From the NCBI GenBank assembly GCA_016706685.1, contig JADJJE010000014.1, forward strand, positions 186,001 to 250,000: a stretch of DNA of 64,000 nucleotides. The letters are read 5' to 3'. Source of the DNA: Sandaracinaceae bacterium (lineage in GTDB: Bacteria; Myxococcota_A; Polyangia; Polyangiales; Houyiibacteriaceae). The notes beneath the pieces are model-generated. The model was not told the origin of the DNA. It ran no database searches and saw only the letters and a list, made by a program, of their open reading frames with translations. Below, piece by piece: positions 1-10,200 of this stretch. Positions within the stretch are counted from its first letter, which is position 1, and the number at the start of each line of letters is the position of its first letter. Made by a program: the position numbers and the translations under genes.

Positions 1-108
1 GTTGCGACCAGCGCCGCCATGATCCGTCACGGCCGCTCCTATCTGCCGCCCTCGCTCACGCCACCCGACAGCCCTGGCTCGCTTCTGGGTTTTTCAACGG
101 GCTGCTAG
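1..108 (+). other. possible 3' end of an unidentified ORF
   Basis: Frame 1 is open from the window edge to a TAG at 106-108, giving 35 residues ending in GFSTGC. No family is recognisable from so short a tail, and another frame is open over part of the same stretch. It could equally be intergenic DNA. It is listed only because something may end here. Confidence 0.2.
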
Positions 109-510
<402 letters not shown>

Positions 511-1431
511 ATGACCCTGCCGCTCAGCCCCGACACCCGCGCGCTCGCCACGCCGCCCAGCAGCACCCCCGCCGTGAGCCCTGCGCCGGCCCTCGACGCG
601 GGCAGCGTGGAGACGCCCTACCGCACGCAGCGCCGCTTCGACCGCGCGGCGCGGCTGTTCAGCGAGCCGGGCCTCGAGGCGCTCATGAACGCGCGCGTGC
701 TGGTGGTGGGCTGCGGCGGCGTGGGCTCGTTCGCGGCCGAGGCGCTGGCGCGCAGCGGCGTGGGCCAGCTGGTGCTCATCGACTTCGACAAGGTGTGCAT
801 CACCAACAGCAACCGCCAGCTGCACGCCATGAAGGGCACCATCGGCAAGCTGAAGGTGGAGGTCATGGCCGAGCGCCTGCGCCTGGTGCATCCCACGGCC
901 GAGGTGGTCGCCGAGCCACACTTCTACAACGCCGAGAACGCTGACGCGCTGCTCAGCGGGCAGATCGACTTCGTGGTGGACTGCATCGACAACATGACGG
1001 CCAAGGCGCACCTGGTGGCCACCTGCCTCGCGCGTGGCATCCCGGTGGTGTCGTCCATGGGGGCGGCGGCGCGCCTCGACCCCACGCAGATCCGCGTGGG
1101 CGATCTGTGCGAGACCGAGATCGACCCCTTCGCGAAGGCGTTCCGCAAGCTGCTCCGCAAGCACCACGACATCGACGTGCAGCGCGGCGTCCCAATCGGA
1201 GTGCGCGCGGTCTACAGCGTGGAGGTGCCGCGCGAGCCCGCACCGCTGGCCTATGACGAGGGCCAGGGTTTCGTCTGTGTGTGCCCCGGCGGGAAGAACG
1301 GCCTCAACGACTGCGACAAGAAGAACCGCATCGATGGGAGCGCCGCGTTCGTGACCGGCGCCTTCGGCCTCGCCGCCGCCAGCGTGGTGGTCCGCGCGCT
1401 GGTCGAGGGCCGTCCTGCCGCGGCCTGCTAG
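511..1431 (+). CDS. tcdA: tRNA threonylcarbamoyladenosine dehydratase-like E1/ThiF-family enzyme
   Basis: This is a ThiF/MoeB/E1-superfamily protein of the TcdA (CsdL) type, which uses ATP to cyclise the t6A modification at tRNA position 37. The Rossmann ATP-binding segment reads VLVVGCGGVGSFAAEALARS, followed by the DFD(K)V and NxNRQ motifs and the DCIDNM segment that lines the adenylation site. The ATG at 511 is preferred because the domain begins about 30 residues later; an in-frame ATG at 424 would add a low-complexity leader reaching into the repeat tract. The product is 306 residues, slightly longer than typical TcdA because of an unordered Ser/Pro/Ala-rich N-terminus. The helicase gene starts 11 nt after its stop. 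Assignment to TcdA rather than another E1 homologue rests on overall similarity. Confidence 0.8.
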   Translation: MTLPLSPDTRALATPPSSTPAVSPAPALDAGSVETPYRTQRRFDRAARLFSEPGLEALMNARVLVVGCGGVGSFAAEALARSGVGQLVLIDFDKVCITNSNRQLHAMKGTIGKLKVEVMAERLRLVHPTAEVVAEPHFYNAENADALLSGQIDFVVDCIDNMTAKAHLVATCLARGIPVVSSMGAAARLDPTQIRVGDLCETEIDPFAKAFRKLLRKHHDIDVQRGVPIGVRAVYSVEVPREPAPLAYDEGQGFVCVCPGGKNGLNDCDKKNRIDGSAAFVTGAFGLAAASVVVRALVEGRPAAAC

Positions 1432-1442
1432 GGTGCGGCTGC

Positions 1443-4022
1443 ATGCCTGACACCGAGCTCCCCCCGGCACCTTCCCGGGCCCCCCTCTACGCCGTGATGC
1501 CCCCCGAGGGACAGGTCACCATCGAGAGCCTGCTCGACGGGTTCCTGGCCTACTGCGCGCAGCGTGGGCTGTCGCTCTACCCCGCGCAGGAGGAGGCCAT
1601 CCTCGAGCTCTTCGACGGCAAGAGCGTCATCCTCAACACGCCCACCGGGTCGGGCAAGTCGCTGGTCGCGCTGGCCGCGCACTGGAAGGCCGTGGCCGAC
1701 GGTGGCCGCTCGTTCTACACGGCCCCCATCAAGGCGCTGGTCAGCGAGAAGTTCTTCGAGCTGTGCGAGGCGTTCGGGCCCGAGAACGTGGGCATGATGA
1801 CCGGCGACGCCAGCATCAACCGGGACGCATCGGTCATCTGCTGCACGGCGGAGATCCTCTCGAACCTGGCGCTGCGGGAGGGTGACCAGGCCGACCTCGA
1901 CATGGTGGTGATCGACGAGTTCCACTTCTACTCGGAGCGCGACCGCGGCGTCGCCTGGCAGGTGCCGTTGCTCACGCTGCCGCAGGCGCGCTTCCTGCTC
2001 ATGAGCGCCACGCTGGGCGACACCGCGCGCTTCGAGGAGTCCATCGCCGAGCTGACGGGAGCGCCCGTGGCGCTCGTGAAGACCATGGATCGCCCGGTGC
2101 CGCTCGACTGGGAGTACTCCGAGAAGCCGCTGCACGAGACCCTGCTGGCCCAGCTCGAGTCCAAGAAGACACCCATCTACGTGGTGCACTTCGCGCAGCG
2201 CGCTGCCTCCGAGCACGCGCAAGACCTGATGAGCATCGACTTCCTCTCGAAGGACGACAAGGCCGCCATCAAGCAGGAGCTCACCGGCTTCCGCTGGGAC
2301 ACGCCCTTCGGCGCGGAGTTGCGCCGCTTCGTGCACCACGGCGTGGGCGTGCACCACGCGGGCATGCTGCCCAAGTACCGGCGCGTGGTGGAGCGGCTCG
2401 CCGGCAAGGGGCTGCTCAAGATCATCTGCGGCACGGACACCCTCGGCGTGGGCGTGAACATTCCGCTGCGCACGGTGGTGTTCACCAAGCTCTGCAAGTA
2501 CGACGGCGACAAGACCAAGATCCTGACGGTGCGCGACTTCCACCAGATCGCGGGGCGCGCCGGCCGAAAGGGCTTCGACACGCAGGGCACCGTCATCGTG
2601 CAGGCGCCGGAGCACGTCATCGAGAACAAGATTGCCCAGCAGAAGGCCACCGGCGACGCGAAGAAGCTGCGCAAGTGGAAGCCCAGCAAGCCGCCCGAGC
2701 GGGGCTATGCGCACTGGGACGAGCAGACCTTCCAGAAGCTGCGCGACGGCGAGCCCGAGCGCCTCGTGTCGCGCTTCGCGGTCTCGCACGGGATGATGCT
2801 CAACGTCTTCACGCGCCCGGACGGCTGCACCGCCATGAAGCGGCTCATCCGCGCGAGCCACGACGCCCCGGTGCGGCAGCGTCAGCACGGGCGCCACGCG
2901 CTCGCCATCCTGCGCTCGCTGATCAAGGCCGACATCGTGGCGCTGCGCCGCGGCGGGGTGGACCTCAACGCCGACCTGCAGACCGACTTCTCGCTCAACC
3001 AGGCGCTCTCGCTCTACGTGGTGGCGGCCGTGGAGGCGCTCGATCGCGAGAACGGGGACTACGCGCTCAACTTGGTGTCGCTGGTGGAGGCCACGCTCGA
3101 GGACCCGAGCGCCGTGCTCTTCAAGCAGGTGGACACGCTCAAGGGGCGCGCGGTGGCGTCGCTCAAATCGCAGGGCGTGGAGTACGACGAACGCATGGCC
3201 GAGCTCGAGAAGATCGAGGCGCCCAAGCCTAACGCCGAGTTCATGCTGGGCACGTTCCGCATGTTCGCCGAGCACCACCCGTGGGTGGGCAGCGACTCGC
3301 TGCGCCTCAAGTCGGTGGCGCGCGACATGTTCGAGCAAGGCGAGACCTTCAACGGCTACGTGCGCACCTATGGCCTGGCGCGCGCCGAGGGTGTGCTGCT
3401 GCGTTACCTCTCGGACGTCTACAAGGCGCTCATCCAGACCATCCCGGAGGACGCGAAGACCAACGAGCTCGACGACATCATCGAGTGGCTGGGGGTGGTC
3501 ATCCGCTCGGTGGACGGCAGCCTCTTGGCCGAGTGGGAGCGCATGAAGCGCGGCGAGCTGCTGGACGAGCGCGCCGAAGAAGAGGCGCTGCTGGACGCCG
3601 AGCGCAAGGGCGTGGACGTCACCGCCAACCGCAAGGCGTTCCGCGTATTGGTGCGCAACGCGACCTTCCGTCTCGTGCGGGCGCTGGCGCAGCGCGAGGA
3701 GCGCTTCTTCCTGGACATGGTGCAGACCGAGCCGGGGCAGCCACCCCTGCGCGTGGAAGAGCTGGTGGCCCTCATGGACCCCTATTGGGCGGAGTACGAC
3801 GAGCTGCGCATCGACGCCGAGGCGCGTGGGCCACAGCACTTCCAGCTGGAAGAAAACAGTGGCAACCGATGGCTGGTGAATCAGTCGCTGCTGGATCCCG
3901 AGGAACACCTCGAGTGGCGCCTGCGCCTGGCGGTCGACCTACCGGCTTCTCGCGATGAAGGTGGGGTGGTGCTGCGCTGGGTCGGTATCGACCGCCCCGA
4001 GATTCCCGCTACTGCGCAGTAA
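1443..4022 (+). CDS. superfamily 2 DEAD/DEAH-type helicase with DUF3516 C-terminus
   Basis: An 859-residue SF2 nucleic-acid helicase. Walker A is at about residues 66-73 (PTGSGKS), the Walker B/DExH box at 158-161 (DEFH) and motif III at 189-190 (SAT). The helicase C-terminal lobe carries GTDTLGVGVNIP and the motif VI QIAGRAGRKG, and the last ~400 residues match the DUF3516 type. Relatives are Ski2/Mtr4-like, so RNA unwinding is plausible but not shown. The ATG at 1443 is chosen over an earlier in-frame ATG at 1281 that would overlap the tcdA-like gene, and over the later ATG at 1497. No Shine-Dalgarno is visible; TAGGGT lies 8 nt before the start, which would fit a leaderless message. Confidence 0.85.
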   Translation: MPDTELPPAPSRAPLYAVMPPEGQVTIESLLDGFLAYCAQRGLSLYPAQEEAILELFDGKSVILNTPTGSGKSLVALAAHWKAVADGGRSFYTAPIKALVSEKFFELCEAFGPENVGMMTGDASINRDASVICCTAEILSNLALREGDQADLDMVVIDEFHFYSERDRGVAWQVPLLTLPQARFLLMSATLGDTARFEESIAELTGAPVALVKTMDRPVPLDWEYSEKPLHETLLAQLESKKTPIYVVHFAQRAASEHAQDLMSIDFLSKDDKAAIKQELTGFRWDTPFGAELRRFVHHGVGVHHAGMLPKYRRVVERLAGKGLLKIICGTDTLGVGVNIPLRTVVFTKLCKYDGDKTKILTVRDFHQIAGRAGRKGFDTQGTVIVQAPEHVIENKIAQQKATGDAKKLRKWKPSKPPERGYAHWDEQTFQKLRDGEPERLVSRFAVSHGMMLNVFTRPDGCTAMKRLIRASHDAPVRQRQHGRHALAILRSLIKADIVALRRGGVDLNADLQTDFSLNQALSLYVVAAVEALDRENGDYALNLVSLVEATLEDPSAVLFKQVDTLKGRAVASLKSQGVEYDERMAELEKIEAPKPNAEFMLGTFRMFAEHHPWVGSDSLRLKSVARDMFEQGETFNGYVRTYGLARAEGVLLRYLSDVYKALIQTIPEDAKTNELDDIIEWLGVVIRSVDGSLLAEWERMKRGELLDERAEEEALLDAERKGVDVTANRKAFRVLVRNATFRLVRALAQREERFFLDMVQTEPGQPPLRVEELVALMDPYWAEYDELRIDAEARGPQHFQLEENSGNRWLVNQSLLDPEEHLEWRLRLAVDLPASRDEGGVVLRWVGIDRPEIPATAQ

Positions 4023-4121
4023 TGGTGCACCTGAACAATTGTCAGATGCGAAAAAGATGGAATTCCGGCCAAGGTTTGGTAAGTCTCGTTACGCTGATGT
4101 AGAAAAATGACGTTGAGCGAT

Positions 4122-4150
4122 TTGACGTAGTCCATGAAAGGGGCTGTACT
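4122..4150 (+). promoter_or_regulatory. candidate sigma-70-type promoter of the LuxR-type gene
   Basis: TTGACG (4122-4127) and TGTACT (4145-4150) are separated by exactly 17 bp, matching the -35 and -10 consensus at 5/6 and 4/6 positions. The hexamers lie in the unusually AT-rich 4023-4176 gap and end 26 nt before the ATG at 4177, leaving room for the AGGGG ribosome-binding site. Confidence 0.5.
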
Positions 4151-4176
4151 GTCGCTCAAAGAAGGGGAACCACGAC

Positions 4177-4815
4177 ATGGAAGTGAACGCTATGCAATCG
4201 AACCAGCTCATCGAGGTCACCGAGCAGCTCACGCAGCTCGACCCTGTGCGCACCTATCCGCATCGCGCCGGAGAGACGCTGGCTGGGCTCGTGCGTGCCA
4301 CTGGCTTCCGTGTGGAGCGCGTCGACGGCGAGACCGTGACCAGCGAGCCCGCACCACGGGGTGAGCCTTCGCTGTCGCTCCCGCTGCGCAACGGGCGCGA
4401 GGTCATCGGCACCCTGCACCTCTACGGACACGGTGCTTTCGGTGAAGAAGAGGTTCGCCTCACCCGGTGGGGTGCACGCATGATCGCCCGCGGCATCGCG
4501 TACTGCGCGCGCCTCACCTCCGAGGGTGGGCGTCGCTCCGGCGAGGCCGTGGAAGCCACTCTCAAGCGTGCTCCGCTCACGCCACGCGAGCGTGATGTCG
4601 TGTCGCTCCTCGTGGCCGGCTCCAGCACGCGCGACATCGCCTCGCGCACCGGGTTGACGGTCTCCACGGTCAACACGTACCTGAAGCGCATCTTCTCGAA
4701 GCTGGGCGTCCACTCGCGGGTGGAGCTCGTGGCGCGCATGGCCGGCACCGACGGCCTCGGCTCCACGGACGGCCGCGTGGCCTACGACGACGACGGCGAC
4801 CTCGCGCAGGCCTGA
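4177..4815 (+). CDS. LuxR/FixJ-type HTH transcriptional regulator
   Basis: A 212-residue regulator with a C-terminal LuxR-type helix-turn-helix at about residues 133-188 (LTPRERDVVSLL...STVNTYLKRIFSKLGV). The N-terminal 110 residues look like a small GAF-type sensor fold, but no receiver Asp pattern or known ligand motif is visible. The ATG at 4177 has AGGGG about 8 nt upstream. The gene stands alone downstream of a candidate promoter and converges with the phoR-like kinase gene with only four bases between stops. The regulon cannot be told from the sequence. Confidence 0.8.
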   Translation: MEVNAMQSNQLIEVTEQLTQLDPVRTYPHRAGETLAGLVRATGFRVERVDGETVTSEPAPRGEPSLSLPLRNGREVIGTLHLYGHGAFGEEEVRLTRWGARMIARGIAYCARLTSEGGRRSGEAVEATLKRAPLTPRERDVVSLLVAGSSTRDIASRTGLTVSTVNTYLKRIFSKLGVHSRVELVARMAGTDGLGSTDGRVAYDDDGDLAQA

Positions 4816-4819
4816 GGCC

Positions 4820-6496
4820 TCACGAGGGGAGAGAGGTCGGCTCGGCGCGCGGGAACGTGACCGTGAAGCGGGTCTCGTCGTTGCGGCTCGCCACCTCGAT
4901 GCGGCCGCCCATGCTGGCGACCAGGTGCTTCACGATGGCGAGGCCGAGGCCGGTGCCGCCGATCTCGCGGCTGCGCCCCGCGTCCACGCGGTAGAAGCGC
5001 TCGAAGACACGAGCCACGTGCTTGCTGGGGATGCCGGGCCCGCTGTTGAAGACCGACAGGCTCACGTGCGTGGGGGTGGTCTCCGCACGCAGCCACACGC
5101 GCCCGCCCTGCGGCGTGTACTTGATGGCGTTGTCCACCAGGTTGATGAGCACCTGGTCGATGCCGCGCGGGTTGGCCAGCACGTCGGGGAGGCCTTCGAG
5201 CTCGGCCGTCACCGTGATCTCCTTCGAGTCGGCCATGCCCGAGAGCCCCTCCACCACCTCGAGCGCGGCGGCACCCAGCGACACGGGCAGCGTCTCGATC
5301 TCGGAGCGCTCGGACTCGGCCCGGCTGAGCGTGACCATGTCGTCCACCAGCGCCTCGAGGCGCCCTGCGTGGCGCAGGATGACGTCCAGGAAGCGCGCCG
5401 CCATCTTGGGGTCCTTGGCTGCGCCGCCGGCCAGCGTCTCGGCGTAGCCGCGGATGGCCGTCACGGGGGTGCGCAGCTCGTGGCTGGCGTTGGCGATGAA
5501 GTCGCGCCGCACGCGGTCCGCGGCCACGTGCTTGGTGACATCGTGGATCACGCCGATGGCGCCGCCGCCGTGCTCGAGCGGGGCCACCTGCGCCACGAAG
5601 TGCCGGGGCTGGGAGTCCACCATGTAGTCGAAGGCCACCTCGCGGGCCCCTTGGCGAACGTCGTCGTCGATGGCGTCCATCACGGCCTCGTGCAGGTCCA
5701 CGTCGCGGATCACCTCGATGATGGTGCGCCCCAGCGGCTCGAGCTCGACCAGCGCGTCCAGCGCGTCGTTGGTCAGGTCGATCATGCCCTGGTCGTCGGT
5801 GACGAACACGCCCTCCGCCATGGAGTCCAGCATGGTGGTGAGGCGGTCCTCCTGCGTCCGCAGCGTGGCCTGTCGCTCTTCCAGCTGCTCCGCCAGGCGG
5901 TCGAGCGCGCGCCCGATGTCGCCCAGTTCGTCACGGCGGTCGCTGCGCGTGCGCGCGGTGAGGTTTCCGGCGGCCAGCGAGTCGGCCACCTTGGTGAGGT
6001 CGCGCGCGGGCTGGACCAGCGTGCGGGTGAGGCCCCAGGTGAGCAGCACGCCCACCACCATGGCCACCAGCCCGCCGGCCATGAGCAGCGCGCGCACGCT
6101 GCGGTGCACCGCCTGGCGCATGCGCGTGACGTCGCGCACCTCGATCACGCGACCATCTGCGAGTGTCCGGGTGAGCACACCCACGGTCTCCCCACGGGGG
6201 CTGCGCTCGGTCCGGAACCGGTCTCCGGGCGGTGCGTCGGGGGTGGGCGTCAGCTCGCGGATGCGGGACCCGTGCGTGCTCCCCACGCGCTCGCGCTCGG
6301 CCAGGCGGTCGGCCTCGGGCCGCGCCGTCCTGCCCGCGTAGTCGTCGAGGGCGAGGCGCAGGGCGGCGCGCTGGCCCTCCTCCGCCTGCTCGTCCACGAT
6401 CTGGTCCTCCAGGATCCACAGCGTGAGGACGAGCAGCGCCATGGCGGTGAACGTCGCGAACATCACGCTGCGTCGTAGACCGCTGGGTGGCTCCAT
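4820..6496 (-). CDS. PhoR-type membrane sensor histidine kinase
   Basis: A 558-residue two-component kinase. A first membrane segment (about 11-28) and a second (about 138-157) flank a ~105-residue extracytoplasmic sensor. They are followed by HAMP (~158-212), PAS (~215-322), HisKA with phospho-accepting H339 (NASHELRTP) and an HATPase domain with N452/N456, GPGIP and GGTGLGLAIVKH. This is the PhoR/WalK architecture. It lies 10 nt downstream of the PhoB-type regulator gene on the same strand, so the two are almost certainly a cognate pair. Because efflux genes lie upstream in the same direction, the stimulus could be phosphate limitation or an exported compound. Confidence 0.88.
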   Translation of the reverse strand: MEPPSGLRRSVMFATFTAMALLVLTLWILEDQIVDEQAEEGQRAALRLALDDYAGRTARPEADRLAERERVGSTHGSRIRELTPTPDAPPGDRFRTERSPRGETVGVLTRTLADGRVIEVRDVTRMRQAVHRSVRALLMAGGLVAMVVGVLLTWGLTRTLVQPARDLTKVADSLAAGNLTARTRSDRRDELGDIGRALDRLAEQLEERQATLRTQEDRLTTMLDSMAEGVFVTDDQGMIDLTNDALDALVELEPLGRTIIEVIRDVDLHEAVMDAIDDDVRQGAREVAFDYMVDSQPRHFVAQVAPLEHGGGAIGVIHDVTKHVAADRVRRDFIANASHELRTPVTAIRGYAETLAGGAAKDPKMAARFLDVILRHAGRLEALVDDMVTLSRAESERSEIETLPVSLGAAALEVVEGLSGMADSKEITVTAELEGLPDVLANPRGIDQVLINLVDNAIKYTPQGGRVWLRAETTPTHVSLSVFNSGPGIPSKHVARVFERFYRVDAGRSREIGGTGLGLAIVKHLVASMGGRIEVASRNDETRFTVTFPRAEPTSLPS

Positions 6497-6506
6497 GTCT
6501 CTCCGC

Positions 6507-7223
6507 TCAGCCGTCGACGCGCGTCATGCGGTAGCCCACGCCGCGCACGGTCTCGATGTACTTGCTGCCGGCGCCCAGCTTCTCGCGCAGGCGCTTCACG
6601 TGCGTGTCCACCGTGCGGGTCTCCACACCGGTGGTGTAGTTCCAGACCCGCTCGAGGAGGGCGTCACGCGACTGCACGCGGCCCATCCGCGACGCCAGGT
6701 CCAGCAGCAGCTTGAACTCGAGGGCCGTGAGCGCGACCTCCTGGCCCTCCACGCGCACCGAGTGGCGCGGCACGTCGATGACCAGGCTGCCCACCTCGAT
6801 GGCCTCGGGGGCCTCGGCCTCCATGTCGTTGCGCACCGCCCGCCGCAGGATGGCGTCCACCCGCAGCACCAGCTCGCGCGGCGAGAAGGGCTTCACCACG
6901 TAGTCGTCGGCGCCCACCTCGAAGCCCACCACGCGGTCCACCTCTTCGCCCTTGGCGGTGAGCATGAGCACCGGCACACTGCGCGTGGACTCCTGGCGCC
7001 GCAGCCGGCGACACACCTCGGTGCCCGAGAGGTCGGGGAGCATCAGGTCCAGCAGGATGAGGTCCGGGCGCCGCCGCTGGGCCTCGGTCAGCGCCGAGGT
7101 GCCGTTGCCCACCACCACCACGTCGTGCCCCGCGTCACGCAGGTGATACGCGACGAGGTCGGCGAGGTCGGGCTCGTCATCGACCACCAGGATGCGTGCG
7201 CTCTGTACGTTGTCGGTGCTCAT
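6507..7223 (-). CDS. PhoB/OmpR-family response regulator
   Basis: A 238-residue response regulator. The receiver domain has the acidic pair DDE at 15-17, phospho-acceptor D59 and the Lys/Pro switch (VVKPFSPREL). The winged-helix DNA-binding domain ends with TVDTHVKRLREKLG and VRGVGYRM. The ATG at 7223 gives the usual PhoB length, with the receiver starting ten residues in. An alternative ATG at 7283 overlaps the RND stop (TGATG) and would add 20 residues. No Shine-Dalgarno precedes 7223. A PHO-box-like direct repeat lies at 7242-7263, suggesting autoregulation; if transcription starts just downstream of it, the message would be nearly leaderless. Confidence 0.87.
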   Translation of the reverse strand: MSTDNVQSARILVVDDEPDLADLVAYHLRDAGHDVVVVGNGTSALTEAQRRRPDLILLDLMLPDLSGTEVCRRLRRQESTRSVPVLMLTAKGEEVDRVVGFEVGADDYVVKPFSPRELVLRVDAILRRAVRNDMEAEAPEAIEVGSLVIDVPRHSVRVEGQEVALTALEFKLLLDLASRMGRVQSRDALLERVWNYTTGVETRTVDTHVKRLREKLGAGSKYIETVRGVGYRMTRVDG

Positions 7224-7241
7224 GGCGCGTAGATTGGGCAG

Positions 7242-7263
7242 CAGTCGTGACAGGAGCGTGACA
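7242..7263 (-). promoter_or_regulatory. PHO-box-like 11-bp direct repeat upstream of the response regulator
   Basis: On the minus strand two adjacent 11-mers, TGTCACGCTCC and TGTCACGACTG, share TGTCACG at exact 11-bp spacing. Enterobacterial PHO boxes are built from TGTCA-type half-sites at the same 11-bp period, and PhoB/OmpR proteins bind such direct repeats. The repeat ends 18 nt before the regulator's ATG at 7223. Confidence 0.6.
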
Positions 7264-7282
7264 TGCGCGTGGCTTTCTGCCA

Positions 7283-10200
7283 TCAGTGTTCCGGGGCGTC
7301 GCGCTCCTCGTCGATCGCCCCACCCGGGTCGGTGGCCCAGCGGGTGAACGGGCGGAACCAACGCCCGACCGTGCGGCCCAGGTCGTCGAACGCCAGGTAC
7401 AGGCACGGAATCAGCACCAGCGTCAGGACGGTGGCGAACGAGAGCCCCCAGCAGATGGCGTTGGCCATGGGCGACAGCAAGGGCGAGGCGGCCCCGCTCA
7501 TGGCCAGCGGGAGCAGGCCGGCCACCGTGGTGATGGTGGTCAGGAAGATGGGCCGCAGGCGCAGGATGGCCGACTCCACCACCGCGTCGTGGAGCGGTCC
7601 GCCGGCTCGCCTTCGCTCGTTGATGAAGTCCACCATCACCAGTGAGTCGTTGACCACCATACCGGCCAAGCCCACCACGCCCACCAGGGCGATCATGCCG
7701 ATGGGGGAGTTGGTGACGAAGAAGCCGATGGTCACCCCGATGAACGACAGCGGGATGGCCGACATGACGATCATCGGCTGGCTGAAGCTCTGGAACTGCG
7801 TGGCGAGGATCGTGTAGACGAGCAAGAGGGCGATCACGAACGCCCCCATCAACGAGTCGATGGACTCTGCGGTCTCCTCGTACTGGCCGCCGTACTCGAT
7901 CTGCACGTCGGGGTTGCCCGCGATCAGCGGCGCGAGGCGCGTCTGGAGCGCGGCGTTGACGTCTTGGGAGGACGTGGCCGTCTCGTCGATCTGCGCGTAG
8001 GTCGCCACCATGCGCTGCTGGTCGTGGCGCTGGATGAACTGGGGGCCGCGCGCCTCGCGCACCTCGGCCAGCTCCCGCAGCGCCACCAGCGAGCCCGTGG
8101 GTGTGGGCACCTCCAGCGTCTCGATGCGCGAGGGGTCGCGGCGCACCGACTCGTCGAGGCGCACGAAGACGTCGACCTCGTCGCGGCCATCACGCGCGGT
8201 GGCCACGGCGGTCGAGCCGAAGGCGCGCGCCAACCAGCCCGTGATCATGGGCGCCGTGAGCATGTGAAGGGCGGCGCGGTCCTCGTCCACCACCACCTGC
8301 AGCTCGGGGCGCCCCAGGTCCCAGTTGTCTTGCATGGTGGTGACGCCGGGAATCTGCCGGAGCTCCACCTGCACGGCCTCGTTCAGTTCCACCAGCTGGT
8401 CGAGGTCCTCGCCGAAGACGCGCACGGCCACGGGGGCCCCGCGCGGCGGGCCCGGCCGGTGCTCCACGATCTCCATGCTGGAGGGCCCCACCAGGTCGTC
8501 GAAGAGCCGGTTGGCGCGGCCCATGAGCTCGCGTCCCGCCAGCATCCCGGAGCGCTGCTCGGCCGGCTTCATGTACGTGGTCACCATGCCCACGTTGTCA
8601 CCGTTCACCGCGCCCATGGCGTTGCGGGTGATGCCGCGAACGGCCACGGTGGCCTCGACGTCCGGGCTCTCGAGGGCCAGCAGGCGCCGCTCGATCTCCT
8701 GGATCACGGCGTCGGTCTGCTCGCGCGTGGCCGAGGTGGGCAGCTCCACGCGCACGTCGAACATGTCCACGTCCCCGTCCGTGAAGAGCACCACGTCCTT
8801 GGTCTTCACGGCCCACATCACCAGCCCGACGGCCAAGCCGTAGGCCACGATGATCACGGTCCACCGGAAGCGCAGCGCGCCCTCGAGGCTGGCGCGATAC
8901 GCGGCGGTGACCCGCCGGCCCGCGCGCTCCCAGCGCGTCTCGGGCCGCTGCACGTTGGCGACCTCCGGCTTCTTGATCGGCAGGCTCGCGAAGTCGGCCA
9001 TGTGGCTGGGCAGCGCCAGCAGGGCCTCCACCAACGACGCGACCAGCGCCAGGATCACCACCTTCGGGATGATGGAGAAGAACTCGCCCAGCACGCCGGT
9101 CATCATGAGCAGCGGCAGGAACGCCGCGCAGGTGGTCGCGGTGGACGCGATGACCGGCCACATGACCTCCTCGGTCCCGAGGATGGCGGCCTGCCGCCGC
9201 GGCATGCCCTCCTCCATGTGCCGATAAATGTTCTCGATGATGATGATCGCGTCATCGACCACTACACCCAGGCAGAGGATGAGCGCCAGCAGCGAGATGA
9301 CGTTGATGGTGATGCCCATCATCTGCATGCCGATCAGCGCGCCCGCGAGCGCCACCGGGATGCCGAGCGCCGCCATGGCCGCATTGCGGAAGCCCACGAA
9401 ATACCAGAGCAGGCCGATGACCAGCAGGAGCCCCGTGGCGGCGTTGCTGTAGAGGGTCTCGAGCGAGCGCCGCACCTCGGGCGCGGCGTCTCCGAAGACC
9501 TCGATGGTCACCCCTTCCGGCAGACCGGCGCGCTGCTCGTCCAGCAGGGCGCGCACGTTCTCGCTGATCTCGAGGCTGTCCGACACGGCGTCCTTGCGCA
9601 GCATCAGCACCGTGGCCGGCTCGCCGTTGACGCGCCCGCTGATGCGGGGGTCCGCGAAGCCCTCCGTGATGTCGGCCACGTCGCCCACGTGCACGGCACC
9701 GCCCACCGGGTCGGGGCGCACCACCACGTTCGCGATCTCCGCGGCGGTGGCGGCGCGCGTCATGCCGCGGACCAGGCGTGTGTCCGTGGGGCTCTCGATG
9801 GTGCCCGCCGGGATGTTGAAGGCGCGGGTGCCCAGCGCGTCGGCCACGGCCGTGATGGGCACGCCGTAGGCCGAGGTGCGGTCCGGATCGACCTCCACGC
9901 GCACCTCGCGCTCGCGCACGCCGAACTCACCCACCTCGGCGATGCCCTCGATCTGCTCGAGGTCCTGCACCAGGTCGAGCGCCACCTCGCGCAGCACGCG
10001 CTCGGGCACGTCTCCGCGGATGGCCAGCGCCAGCGTGGGCACCGTGACCTTGAACTCGCGGACGATGGGCTCCTCGGCCAGGTCCGGCAGCTCCACGCGG
10101 CCGGTCTGGTTGCTGACCTCGATGACCGCGCGGCCCACGTCTTCCACCGTGGGCTCGAACTGGATGAAGATGGACGAGAGCCCCTCGCGCGAGGTCGAGA

